Source: JAVVHH01 sp964657565 (lineage in GTDB: Bacteria; Pseudomonadota; Alphaproteobacteria; Acetobacterales; Acetobacteraceae). From it: DNA of 64,000 nucleotides. The first letter of the stretch is position 1; every line of letters starts with the position of its first letter. The stretch lies in NCBI GenBank assembly GCA_964657565.1, contig CAZZVQ010000003.1, forward strand, positions 1-64,000. The letters are read 5' to 3'. Shown one piece after another: positions 25,550-34,027 of the stretch. The translations under genes and the position numbers were made by a program. A model generated the notes under the pieces. It saw nothing but the letters and a program-made list of their open reading frames with translations, searched no databases and was not told where the DNA came from.

Positions 25550-26113
25550 TTACTTATTGTTCCGGCGGCGACGTACGAACGCCATCATTGCTGCCGCACT
25601 GCCGAATAATGTCAGCGATGCAGGCTCCGGCACCGTGGTGGGTGTGGGCGGAGAGCCGACAGTGCGCGTGGCTGCACTGTATGTAGCACCCGTCCCCACG
25701 GTGAAGCTCAGCGCCGTGATGCTGAAATTGGCGGTCGAGGCATTGCTGATGGTGAGAGCGAAATCGGTCGAGGCCGGGTCAGATGTGGCAACAGTCGAAG
25801 CCAGCCCGCCGACAATCAGCGTGTCTACCCTGCCAGGAACGTAAATGTGGGAAAACGCCAGTGTCGACGTCGGTATGATTGTCGAGGCGGAGTTCAGCGA
25901 GATCCCAACAGTTTGCGGGGTGGTGGTACTGGCCGTGGAGTCGAACGTAACCGTGAAGCTTTCGATAATCGATGTGTAGGGCGACGCGGCGGTTGATGTA
26001 AAATTGCTGCCGACAACGGTGTAAGTGTTTGTAATGACGGCCGCTTTTGCCGAAGCAAACGACAAAGCCGCCACAGCGGCGATCCCGGTCATTTTCACGA
26101 GAGAGTAGCGCAT
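25550..26113 (-). CDS. PEP-CTERM sorting-domain protein
   Basis: 187 residues. An N-terminal signal peptide (SLVKMTGIAAVAALSFASAKA) is followed by a Ser/Thr-rich strand-forming body with ITNTYTVVGSNF and FTVTFDSTAS. The C terminus is a textbook PEP-CTERM signal: VPEPASLTLFGSAAAMMAF then RRRRNNK. Such proteins are exported by Sec, processed at the inner membrane by an exosortase and often associated with exopolysaccharide. No exosortase gene is in the window. It lies between the RTX gene and a GT4 gene on the same strand. Confidence 0.9.
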   Translation of the reverse strand: MRYSLVKMTGIAAVAALSFASAKAAVITNTYTVVGSNFTSTAASPYTSIIESFTVTFDSTASTTTPQTVGISLNSASTIIPTSTLAFSHIYVPGRVDTLIVGGLASTVATSDPASTDFALTISNASTANFSITALSFTVGTGATYSAATRTVGSPPTPTTVPEPASLTLFGSAAAMMAFVRRRRNNK

Positions 26114-26273
26114 GGGGAACCCTGCTAATAATTAATCCGACGTAGCAAATTTTGTGCCACATCAGATTACCTCGCGTTTGGGCTATTCCCGGCGCGTGTT
26201 CGACAAACGAATGTAAAAAAAACTGACACCGCAGAATGTTGGTTTGCGGCAGAATGTGTCTTGCCGCGTATCG

Positions 26274-27527
26274 CTATGCGGGCGGATCGGGCACCAAATC
26301 CGCGACAAGTCGGTCAAAATGGCTAAATTGGCGCTCCAGACCGAGATGTCGCATCGCGTAACGACGTGCCTCGTTGCTGACTCGGTCGCGTAAACCATCG
26401 TCAGCAAGCAGGGTCGAAACACCGCGGGCGAGCTGAGCGGGGTCATGAAACGGCACAAGCAGGCCGTTGCGGCGATGCTTGACGAACTCACGCACCGGAG
26501 CCGTGTCGCTGGCAACGAGGGCGCAGCCGCAGGCGAGCGCCTCGCGCAACGACCATGACATCACGAAAGGGTAACTAAAATAGACATGGACTGCCGATGT
26601 TTTAAGCAAATTAACGTAGTCGGCATACGGGAGGTGGCCCGGGAAGAACACCCGGCCAGGCGGCAGCTCGTCGCCGACCTCATCGAGCAGGCGCTTGCGC
26701 CACGTGCTACCCGCAGGCGCCGGCGCTCCATAGGATACCTCATCCCCGCCCACCACGACGGCATCGACGTCGGGGCAGTCCCGTAACAGGCGGGGAAGTG
26801 CCCGCATGAGGATGTGAAAGCCCCGGTACGGCTCCAGGTTGCGGGCGACGAACGTGACCAACTTGCGATGCGAACTTGCGGTGCGCTTGGGCTGCTTGCG
26901 CCAGGAGCGCCGCGCCGAAGCAAGCGAGAAGGAGGCCGCCGGGTCGGGCTGGCAGAGGTCGAGATCGACCCCTTCGGGTATGATCCGGATCTTTTCCCGG
27001 GCCCAGGCCGGATAGGTTTCGTGCTGGAATTTGGTCGGCGTCTGCCCGAGATCAGCGACTTGGAGGCCGAGAAGGTTGACGGCATTGCGCAAGCGGATCG
27101 TCGACCGCGCCTTTTCGGGAATGGGGAATTCGGGGTCGAAGTCGATATCGAGGCCCCGGTCGTGATAGTAGAACTCGAAATAGGGGACGAGCGGCGTTTG
27201 CGGCCAGACGTCCTTCAGATGGAGGATTTCGCCCCAGCCGTTGTGACCGAAGATGATATCTGGCGAATATCCGACGTCGGCCAGGGTTGTCGCAGTATTG
27301 GCGACCGAGCGGGCCCGGATCGTCGCCGTCTCGAACTCCGCGGCTTCCTTGAAGATGGTGGGCGTCGATCCGACGATCGGCTTGTACTCCACCTTCCGGA
27401 TGGTCGAGATCTGATTTGCATTCGGATGCGAGAGGAAGGTGACATCGTGCCTGGGGTCGGCGGCAAGCCGACGTGCGATATGCAGGTATTGGCCCGGGAA
27501 GTTTTGGTGGACAAAGAGAAAGCGCAT
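26274..27527 (-). CDS. GT4-family glycosyltransferase
   Basis: 417 residues from the ATG at 27527 (MRFLFVHQNFPGQYLHIARRL), the conserved start of this subgroup; the frame reaches further upstream without homology. Features: GHNGWGEILHLKDVWP, YFEFYYHDRGLDIDFDPEFP, IRIIPEGVDLDLCQPDP, LVTFVARNLEPYRGFHILM, and MSWSLREALACGCALVASDTAPVREFV near the C terminus. It transfers a sugar in glycan assembly. It reads away from the type I secretion genes; the 214 bases between the two starts must carry divergent promoters. Confidence 0.92.
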   Translation of the reverse strand: MRFLFVHQNFPGQYLHIARRLAADPRHDVTFLSHPNANQISTIRKVEYKPIVGSTPTIFKEAAEFETATIRARSVANTATTLADVGYSPDIIFGHNGWGEILHLKDVWPQTPLVPYFEFYYHDRGLDIDFDPEFPIPEKARSTIRLRNAVNLLGLQVADLGQTPTKFQHETYPAWAREKIRIIPEGVDLDLCQPDPAASFSLASARRSWRKQPKRTASSHRKLVTFVARNLEPYRGFHILMRALPRLLRDCPDVDAVVVGGDEVSYGAPAPAGSTWRKRLLDEVGDELPPGRVFFPGHLPYADYVNLLKTSAVHVYFSYPFVMSWSLREALACGCALVASDTAPVREFVKHRRNGLLVPFHDPAQLARGVSTLLADDGLRDRVSNEARRYAMRHLGLERQFSHFDRLVADLVPDPPA

Positions 27528-27741
27528 TGCTGGCCGATGCATACCGCAGCGCGGACCGAAGACGAACAATCAATACGGCTAAACTGATGACCAGCTCACA
27601 AATCTGTGTCTTCAGTCGACAAGCTGTGTTATCGGCTCGCCGTCCCTTCATGAACCGACGCTGCGGGATCACGGGTGTCTAGCCCGACCAGAGATCAGGG
27701 AGTTTGTCATTGACCACCCCCCAACGGCTCCGACAAATCCC

Positions 27742-29982
27742 GTGAATACTCAGGGCGCAACTTCGGGTCGGCCGGCTGCTAAGGCAGAATGCCTTCGTCT
27801 TTCGGCGGTGGTGGCCACGGCGCGTCACCACGGAACCGACCTGGATCCTGCCGACTACCAGGCGAGATCCGATGAGGCGGTTCCATCGGCCGCTGCTTTA
27901 GCCGAGTGGGCGCGCGCGCAGGGTTTGTACGCCAAAACCGACCGCGTGCGGTGGAAGGCGCTGCCGAAGTTGGTGGGGAGCACGCGGCCGGCGTCGCCGG
28001 TGATCCTTCTGTTCAAGGATGGCACCGCCGGGCTGATGGTCGGCGCCGACCCGGCGCGCAACATCGTCTGGATCCGCGATCCCCGCCAATCCGGCGATGA
28101 ACAGGCCGTCGCGATCGACGAATTCCGCATGGCCAACGCGTGGACGGGAGAGGTGCTCCTCATCCGCCGCGCCCGCGGCACCGCCGAGGCCGACCGCCCG
28201 TTCACGCTGACCTGGCTCCTGGGTCTCGTGATGCACGAGAAGCGGTCGCTGCGCGACGTCTGCTTCGCGTCGATCGTGATCAGCACCCTTACGATCGTGC
28301 CGCCGCTCTTGGTGATGTCGGTGATCGACCGCGTCGTCGTGCACCACAGCATGTCGACGCTGGTGTTGCTCTCGGTCATCCTGGGCATCATCACAGCGTA
28401 CGAAACGCTGCTGGGCTTCGCCCGCCGCGAGCTGGTGCAGGTCGTGTCCACCCGGGTGGATGCGCGGCTCAACCTGCACGTGTTCAACCGTCTGCTCAGC
28501 CTACCACTGGACTATTTCGAGAAGAACCCGGCCGGCCAGATCAACTACCGGGTCGCCCAGGTGTGGAAGATCCGTGAGTTCCTGACCGGAAAGCTCATGG
28601 GCACCTTCCTGGACATGTTCACGCTGGTGATCCTGCTCCCGTTCCTGTTCTGGATGGAGCCGACGCTGGCGTGGATCGTGCTCGTCTGCGCCCTGGCGAT
28701 CGCCGGGGTCATCCTGCTGTTCTTGCCGGCGCTGCGGCGCATCATCGGCAAGCTGACCGATGCCGAAAGCCGCAAAGGCTCGGTGATGGTCGAAACCGTG
28801 CACGGCATCCGAACCATCAAGTCGCTGGCCCTCGAGCCGCAGCGGCGCGCGGAATGGGACGAGCGGACGGCGGAAGCGGGCGAGCTGAAGTTGCAGGCCG
28901 GGCGGCTGGCGAACTGGCCGCAGACGCTGATCAACCCGATCGAGAGCTTCATCCAGCGCGGCGTCATCATGCTCGGGGCCTACTTCGCCCTGAGCGATCA
29001 GACCGGCGTCGCGGTGGGCGGGCTGGTCGCCTTCATGATGTTGGGCGGCCGGGTCACGCAGCCGCTGGTCGGGTTGGCACGGCTGATCGAGGACTTCGAG
29101 GAAGTGCGCGCCTCGATCGGCCAGGTCGCGCTGGTGCTGAACAATGCGAACGAGACCGCGGCGATGCAGGGCGGCATGCGCCCGAAGCTCGCTGGCGCCG
29201 TGAAGTTCGAGGACCTCACCTTCACCTACCCGGGCGCCAAGACGCCCGCGCTCGACAAGGTGAGCTTCGAAATCCCCGCCGGGACGATGCTGGGCGTGGT
29301 CGGCCGCAGCGGCTCCGGCAAGAGCACGTTGACCCGGCTGCTACAGGGCATCAACCGCGAATATTCCGGCTTCCTGAAGCTCGACGGTGTCGAGCTGCGG
29401 GAGATCAACCTGACGCATCTGCGCCGTAGCTTCGGCGTGGTGCTGCAGGACAACTTCCTGTTCCGCGGCACGGTGCGTGACAACATCACCGCCGGCCGGC
29501 CGGGGCTGACGCTGGATGACGTCGTGCGCGCGGCGCGGCTGGCCGGCGCGGAGGAGTTCATCGAGCGGCTGCCGTCGGGCTACGAGACCTGGATCGAGGA
29601 AGGTTCGTCCAACCTTTCCGGCGGTCAGCGCCAGCGTCTGGCGATCGCGCGCGCCGTGATCGCCGACCCCAAGCTGATGATCCTCGACGAGGCGACCAGC
29701 GCCCTCGACCCGGAGAGCGAAGCCTTGGTCAACGCCAACTTGGTGCGGCTGGGCAAGGGACGCACGATGGTCATCGTCTCGCACCGGCTCTCGTCGTTGA
29801 TCGATTGCGACCAGATCCTGGTCATGGACAAGGGTCAGGTGCTCGACGTGGCGCCCCATCGCACCCTGCTCGAGCGCTGCTCGGTCTACCGCACGCTGTG
29901 GGCGCAGCAGAACCGCCATCTCGACGTTCCCGCGTCGAAGCAGGCGTCGGTCGTGCCCGTCTCACGTTCGGGCGACGACTAG
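27742..29982 (+). CDS. Type I secretion ABC transporter (peptidase-like domain, permease, ATPase)
   Basis: 746 residues. Residues about 15-145 are a C39-like domain (ECLRLSAVVATARHHG ... IVWIRDPRQSG) that lacks the catalytic His at the expected place, so it is probably a binding rather than a cleaving domain. Residues about 160-440 hold the transmembrane permease (FASIVISTLTIVPPLLVMSVI, MFTLVILLPFLFWM). The ATPase has Walker A GRSGSGKST (about 521), LSGGQRQRLAIARAV and Walker B LMILDEATSALD. It works with HlyD and an outer-membrane channel encoded elsewhere. Start is GTG at 27742. The likely substrate is the RTX protein at 24147. Confidence 0.93.
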   Translation: MNTQGATSGRPAAKAECLRLSAVVATARHHGTDLDPADYQARSDEAVPSAAALAEWARAQGLYAKTDRVRWKALPKLVGSTRPASPVILLFKDGTAGLMVGADPARNIVWIRDPRQSGDEQAVAIDEFRMANAWTGEVLLIRRARGTAEADRPFTLTWLLGLVMHEKRSLRDVCFASIVISTLTIVPPLLVMSVIDRVVVHHSMSTLVLLSVILGIITAYETLLGFARRELVQVVSTRVDARLNLHVFNRLLSLPLDYFEKNPAGQINYRVAQVWKIREFLTGKLMGTFLDMFTLVILLPFLFWMEPTLAWIVLVCALAIAGVILLFLPALRRIIGKLTDAESRKGSVMVETVHGIRTIKSLALEPQRRAEWDERTAEAGELKLQAGRLANWPQTLINPIESFIQRGVIMLGAYFALSDQTGVAVGGLVAFMMLGGRVTQPLVGLARLIEDFEEVRASIGQVALVLNNANETAAMQGGMRPKLAGAVKFEDLTFTYPGAKTPALDKVSFEIPAGTMLGVVGRSGSGKSTLTRLLQGINREYSGFLKLDGVELREINLTHLRRSFGVVLQDNFLFRGTVRDNITAGRPGLTLDDVVRAARLAGAEEFIERLPSGYETWIEEGSSNLSGGQRQRLAIARAVIADPKLMILDEATSALDPESEALVNANLVRLGKGRTMVIVSHRLSSLIDCDQILVMDKGQVLDVAPHRTLLERCSVYRTLWAQQNRHLDVPASKQASVVPVSRSGDD

Positions 29983-30027
29983 AGCAACATCCGGCTCAAC
30001 CGAGTTGGTTTAGCCGGATGTTGCTCT
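29981..30027 (+). repeat. Perfect 16-base inverted repeat between secretion genes
   Basis: AGAGCAACATCCGGCT (29981-29996) and its complement AGCCGGATGTTGCTCT (30012-30027) flank a 15-base loop that can itself pair AACC with GGTT. The stop codon of the ABC gene lies in the first arm. It may be a partial terminator or RNA-stability element between the transporter and adaptor genes. Thirteen bases of the arm recur at 18239-18251, so it may belong to a dispersed repeat family. Confidence 0.65.
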
Positions 30028-30067
30028 TCAAAATGACACCGATGCCGCGCAGCCAAGGAGATCAGCG

Positions 30068-31459
30068 ATGAGTTTGACCGTGAGCGGCGGCCGCGACGAG
30101 ACGGAGCTCCCGTCGCTGTTGGAATTCCACTCGCCGACCGGCGCGCTCGTGCACGTGCCGGTGCTTTATGCCGCGCGCGGCGTGACCTGGATGGTCTCGA
30201 CGCTGGCCGTGGCCTGCATCGCGGCGTCGGCGCTGATCCCGATCGACAAGGTCGTCTCCGCCCAGGGGCGGATCGTGGCGAAAGAGTCGACCACCGTCGT
30301 GCAGCCGCTCGAAGTGGCGATTGTGCGCACGATCGACGTGCATGAGGGTGATGTGGTCAAGAAGGGCCAGGTGCTCGCCCGGCTGGACCCGACCTTTGCC
30401 ACGGCCGATTCAGGCGCGCTGCGGACCCAGGTCGCGAGCCTGCAAGCCGAGGTCGATCGCCTCAACGCCGAAGCCGGTGGGACGGATTATCGTCCGTTGA
30501 ACGGCGATCCGATGGCGCTGCTGCAGGGCGCGATGTTCATCCAGCGCAAGAGCGAACGCGTTTTCAAGAACGAGAACTACGTGCAGAAGATCAGCAGCCT
30601 GCAGACCCAGGTGCAGCGGGCGCTGTCCGACGTCTATGCCTATTCCGAACGACTCAAAGTAGCGACGCTGGTCGAGGAAAAGCGTCGCGAACTGGAACGT
30701 CTACAGGTTGGAAGTCAGCTGAACTCGTTGCAGGCCCTCGACTCCCGTCTCGAGATCAAGCGTGGTCTCGACGGGGCCGCGGGGCAGGCGGCGCAGGCGC
30801 AGCGCGATTTGCAGGCGCTCGAAGCCGAACGCGACGCCTATAACCAGAATTGGCGCTCGGAAGTCGGCAAGGATTTGACGGAGCGGAGCCGCACGTTGAG
30901 CGACGCGCAGGAGAACCTGAAGAAGGCCGAGTTGCGCAAGCTGATGGTCGAGCTTCGGGCGGACCAAGATTCCACCGTGCTGAGCGTCGCCAAGGTGTCG
31001 CCGGGTTCGGTGATGCAATCCGGCGAGCAGTTGATCACGCTCGTTCCGGCCGACGCTCCCCTCGAGGCGGAAGTGAACGTTCCCGGATCCGAGGCTGGGT
31101 ATGTCCACCCCGGCAACGCGGTGACGTTGAAGCTCGAGACGCTGCCCTACACGCATTATGGCAGCATGGACGCCACGGTCCGGGTGGTGAGTCCGGACAG
31201 TTTCTCGACGACGTCCGAGAGTGAATCGTCACAGCCCAAGCGCGGCTCCCAGCCGACGCAGGCGCCGGGTCAAGGCAACAGCTATTACCGCGCGCGTTTG
31301 TCGCTCGGGGAATCGCATTTGCACGATACGCCGGAAGGCTTCCACATGATGCCCGGCATGCCGGTCACGGCGGACGTCAACGCGGGCAAGCGCACGGTGT
31401 TGACGTATCTCCTGTCGCGGGTGCTGCCGACGTTCATGGATGGAATGCGGGAGCCGTAG
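30068..31459 (+). CDS. HlyD-family type I secretion adaptor
   Basis: 463 residues. A single membrane helix lies at about residues 36-56 (GVTWMVSTLAVACIAASALI), followed by the barrel strands VVSAQGRIVAKESTTVVQPL and VHEGDVVKKGQVLARLD. Residues about 115-290 form long coiled-coil hairpins (TQVASLQAEVDRLNAEAGG, ELERLQVGSQLNSL). The conserved C-terminal HlyD pieces VSPGSVMQSGEQLITLVPAD and LEAEVNVPGSEAGYVHPGNAV are present. The protein bridges the inner-membrane ABC transporter to the outer-membrane channel. It lies 85 bases downstream of the ABC gene after the hairpin. No TolC gene is in the window. Confidence 0.93.
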   Translation: MSLTVSGGRDETELPSLLEFHSPTGALVHVPVLYAARGVTWMVSTLAVACIAASALIPIDKVVSAQGRIVAKESTTVVQPLEVAIVRTIDVHEGDVVKKGQVLARLDPTFATADSGALRTQVASLQAEVDRLNAEAGGTDYRPLNGDPMALLQGAMFIQRKSERVFKNENYVQKISSLQTQVQRALSDVYAYSERLKVATLVEEKRRELERLQVGSQLNSLQALDSRLEIKRGLDGAAGQAAQAQRDLQALEAERDAYNQNWRSEVGKDLTERSRTLSDAQENLKKAELRKLMVELRADQDSTVLSVAKVSPGSVMQSGEQLITLVPADAPLEAEVNVPGSEAGYVHPGNAVTLKLETLPYTHYGSMDATVRVVSPDSFSTTSESESSQPKRGSQPTQAPGQGNSYYRARLSLGESHLHDTPEGFHMMPGMPVTADVNAGKRTVLTYLLSRVLPTFMDGMREP

Positions 31460-32705
31460 GACGCGTCGACCCTTTGTCGTGAAACCTGTAATCGCCAATT
31501 GGTTGGCGGTTACGGCGCTGCTGGCGGCGGCACCCGCCCACGCTGAAGGGTTCAACATCCTTGATTTCGCGCCGCCTGGCACGACGGTGGACCGAGTTGG
31601 CAAGGAGGATGCGTCCGCTGCACTCGCTGCAGCGATAAAGGCTGCGAACGTCGTGACCGCGACGGGCAGCCCGGCCTGCGTCTATATTCCGCCAGGCACC
31701 TACCGGATCGTGCATAACCCACCGGAGTTTGCGCGCGCTGGATGCGTCAAAGGCGATGGGCCGACGCAAGCGACGCTTCAACTCGATCCTGCATTTGCGG
31801 GAGATCTATTTACCTGGTCGGAGGCATGGTACCCCACGACGCCTGGTCCGACTGTCGTCGGGCTTCGCATCCTGGGCAGTCCGAACGCACCCCATCAGCA
31901 GAACGCGCTCGTCTTCTACGATCGGAACGACGAGGTTTTCTTGGATCAGGTTGAAGTCAACGACCTCCCGGGCCGGGCGCTCTATTCGGGCGCGACGCAG
32001 CATACGTCTCAGGCTTACATGCGGGAGTCGCGGATGCGCTCGCTGCGCTTTTTCCGCGACGGCAAGCCAGGAATACCCGTCGTAGAGTTTAGCTCCGCTG
32101 GTACGGGCGATACGGACGCGACCAACGAAATCCGGATCAGTCAAATCGACATCTATGGCGCTCGAGGGCCGAGCTTCGTCGTCCGCAACGCCGGGGCTGG
32201 CGCTGTCCGCTCGATTGCCGTCGACACGATGCGGATCGAGGCAGCCGAGACATCGGCTGCCCATGCCGACCTGCTCACGATCGGCGATAGGACGATGCGA
32301 GGCCGGGTCAACAATCTGACCTTTACCAACTTGGAGTTGGTCGACGCTCCCGCGGGATTCGCTGCTCTCCGGCTGACCGCGGCTGACGGTGCTGAGGCAC
32401 CGTATCTGATTACGGTCTACGGACTGATCGGGGGCGGCCTGGCAAAAGGGCAGGGCCTGGTCATCGACTCCGGTCGGACATCGAGCTTCCACTTCGTGGC
32501 CCTGAATACCAAAGAGACCAACGTTGTCGTGGGAGCGGGCGTCAGCCAAATTTATCTAGATGGCGCTGGGGCGGAGGCTTGCTGGACCTACCGCATTGAT
32601 CCGACGAGCCAGAGAGGCCTGTATGGCCCTGCCTTCGTCGGCCTGCCACCCGCTACCGGGGCAAACGACTTTGGTGGAAAACCGCTAGCTCACCCACGTT
32701 GCTGA
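31440..32705 (+). CDS. Secreted right-handed beta-helix protein
   Basis: 421 residues from ATG 31440, which overlaps the HlyD stop by 20 bases; a GTG at 31479 would give a cleaner signal peptide (IANWLAVTALLAAAPAHA). The mature part begins GFNILDFAPPGTTVDRVGKED and contains AAIKAANVVTATGSPACVYIPPGTY, typical of the pectate-lyase-superfamily (Pectate_lyase_3) entry into a parallel beta-helix, then many short strands with VEVNDLPGRALYSGA, ISQIDIYGARG and LTFTNLELVD. Catalytic residues cannot be assigned. It may act on the polysaccharide in the periplasm or outside. It is probably co-transcribed with the type I secretion genes. Confidence 0.8.
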   Translation: MECGSRRTRRPFVVKPVIANWLAVTALLAAAPAHAEGFNILDFAPPGTTVDRVGKEDASAALAAAIKAANVVTATGSPACVYIPPGTYRIVHNPPEFARAGCVKGDGPTQATLQLDPAFAGDLFTWSEAWYPTTPGPTVVGLRILGSPNAPHQQNALVFYDRNDEVFLDQVEVNDLPGRALYSGATQHTSQAYMRESRMRSLRFFRDGKPGIPVVEFSSAGTGDTDATNEIRISQIDIYGARGPSFVVRNAGAGAVRSIAVDTMRIEAAETSAAHADLLTIGDRTMRGRVNNLTFTNLELVDAPAGFAALRLTAADGAEAPYLITVYGLIGGGLAKGQGLVIDSGRTSSFHFVALNTKETNVVVGAGVSQIYLDGAGAEACWTYRIDPTSQRGLYGPAFVGLPPATGANDFGGKPLAHPRC

Positions 32706-32715
32706 GTTATCAGCC

Positions 32716-33840
32716 CTATCGACTCGCTGGTGAGCCGATGGCCAGCTTTTGTAGCGCCATCTCCACATCTGCGACGTCGACACGGAAGTCAGATTTGTTC
32801 GAGGACGGATGCGAACCGGGAACTGAAACCCCTCGAACGTCAGCCATCGATCCTCCCCGAAGGGCGGTCAGAGCATAGAAAAACCGGTCGCCAAAATCGG
32901 CTGGGGCCAGGGCGACTACTTTGATTCCCGCCGGTGCATAGAGCAGACCGGTCAAATCGGACCCAAGCACGGAGCAAACCGCCTCGGAGGACTGGAAGCT
33001 TCGCACCTGGCCTGCGAAGGAGAGTTCGGCAAATGAGACGAGGGTGAATCCTCTCGGTGCAAGTCGCTGAAACACTTCCTCTTGGTTCAAAAGAGTTCGA
33101 CCGTATCCCGCGACCCGCTGGATCGAGAGCCGGTGGCGCGGCGTGGTGTCCACACCGGGAATATTGATTGTGTCCCGAAGTATCTTCAGCGCTGCCGGGT
33201 GGATGACATGGTCCGACCACACCGAACTAACCGCATAGAGATTTGAAAAGTCGTAAAATTTCTGCGGGTCCAGGCTTACGATACGACTCTTGTCTATGTT
33301 GTAGGCTTCCATGGATTGTCTAATCCGCAACCAAGGAAGATTGCGTCGTGGATCCGACAACACCTCGGCAGGCAGGGCGTAAACAAAGCGACCCGGGAAC
33401 ATGCTTTCGATTATCGCGACCTTCGGGAGAAGCTCACCGAGCCAATGTCCCCAGGTGTAAATACCATATCGAGCGATGAGCAAGACATCCTGCTGAAAAC
33501 TCTCTCGAACGCCGTTGCTCTCGAGTATTCGCGAGAATTGCTCGAAGTCTCTACCGTAGAATACGGGATATTGTTCCTCGACAAAAACGCCGTCGGCAAA
33601 CGTGGCAAAGTGTTCTCGCGGCACCACGGTACAACCAGGTGGTAGCTTCACCAGCGAGACAGGATTGAGCGAGGCAACGCGATCAGTGTAAATATCGCGA
33701 CAGAGATGCCGGCCAAAGGGTGGGTTGCAGACAGTTACGTTTTCGTAGACCGTGGCATTCTTCAGCTCTATCCGAGCTCCTGGAAGAAGTTGCTCTTCGG
33801 CAATAGCTAAATCCGCGAGTGACGCGATGTTTTCTGGCAC
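32716..33840 (-). CDS. GT61-family (DUF563) glycosyltransferase
   Basis: 374 residues. GT61 signatures are visible: YGIYTWGHWLGELLPKVAIIESMFP (about 125-150), then the Arg/Gln-rich ILRDTINIPG and RLSIQRVAGYGRTLLNQEEV region, FTLVSFAELSFAGQVRSFQSSEAVCSVLGSDLTGLLYAPAGIKVV (the conserved GSxLTxLxFxxxG-like end). Bacterial members take part in capsule or LPS sugar transfer. The gene converges with the beta-helix gene (10 bases between) and lies on the same strand as the next GT4 gene, 187 bases away. Confidence 0.88.
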   Translation of the reverse strand: MPENIASLADLAIAEEQLLPGARIELKNATVYENVTVCNPPFGRHLCRDIYTDRVASLNPVSLVKLPPGCTVVPREHFATFADGVFVEEQYPVFYGRDFEQFSRILESNGVRESFQQDVLLIARYGIYTWGHWLGELLPKVAIIESMFPGRFVYALPAEVLSDPRRNLPWLRIRQSMEAYNIDKSRIVSLDPQKFYDFSNLYAVSSVWSDHVIHPAALKILRDTINIPGVDTTPRHRLSIQRVAGYGRTLLNQEEVFQRLAPRGFTLVSFAELSFAGQVRSFQSSEAVCSVLGSDLTGLLYAPAGIKVVALAPADFGDRFFYALTALRGGSMADVRGVSVPGSHPSSNKSDFRVDVADVEMALQKLAIGSPASR

Positions 33841-34027
33841 GAGTTTTTAGCCTACCTCATAGCCGATCGCTGAAGCCCGCCGGCATCGCGCTCGAGCGTC
33901 TTCCACCGAAAATGCCATCTCTTCACCGCTCCTCCATCCATTCTGCCTCCATTTGAGCAGACGATGGGCTTTCTGAACATCAAGCATCTGAAAAGACAAC
34001 AAGGGTTAGCTCGTCACATGATGCGGC

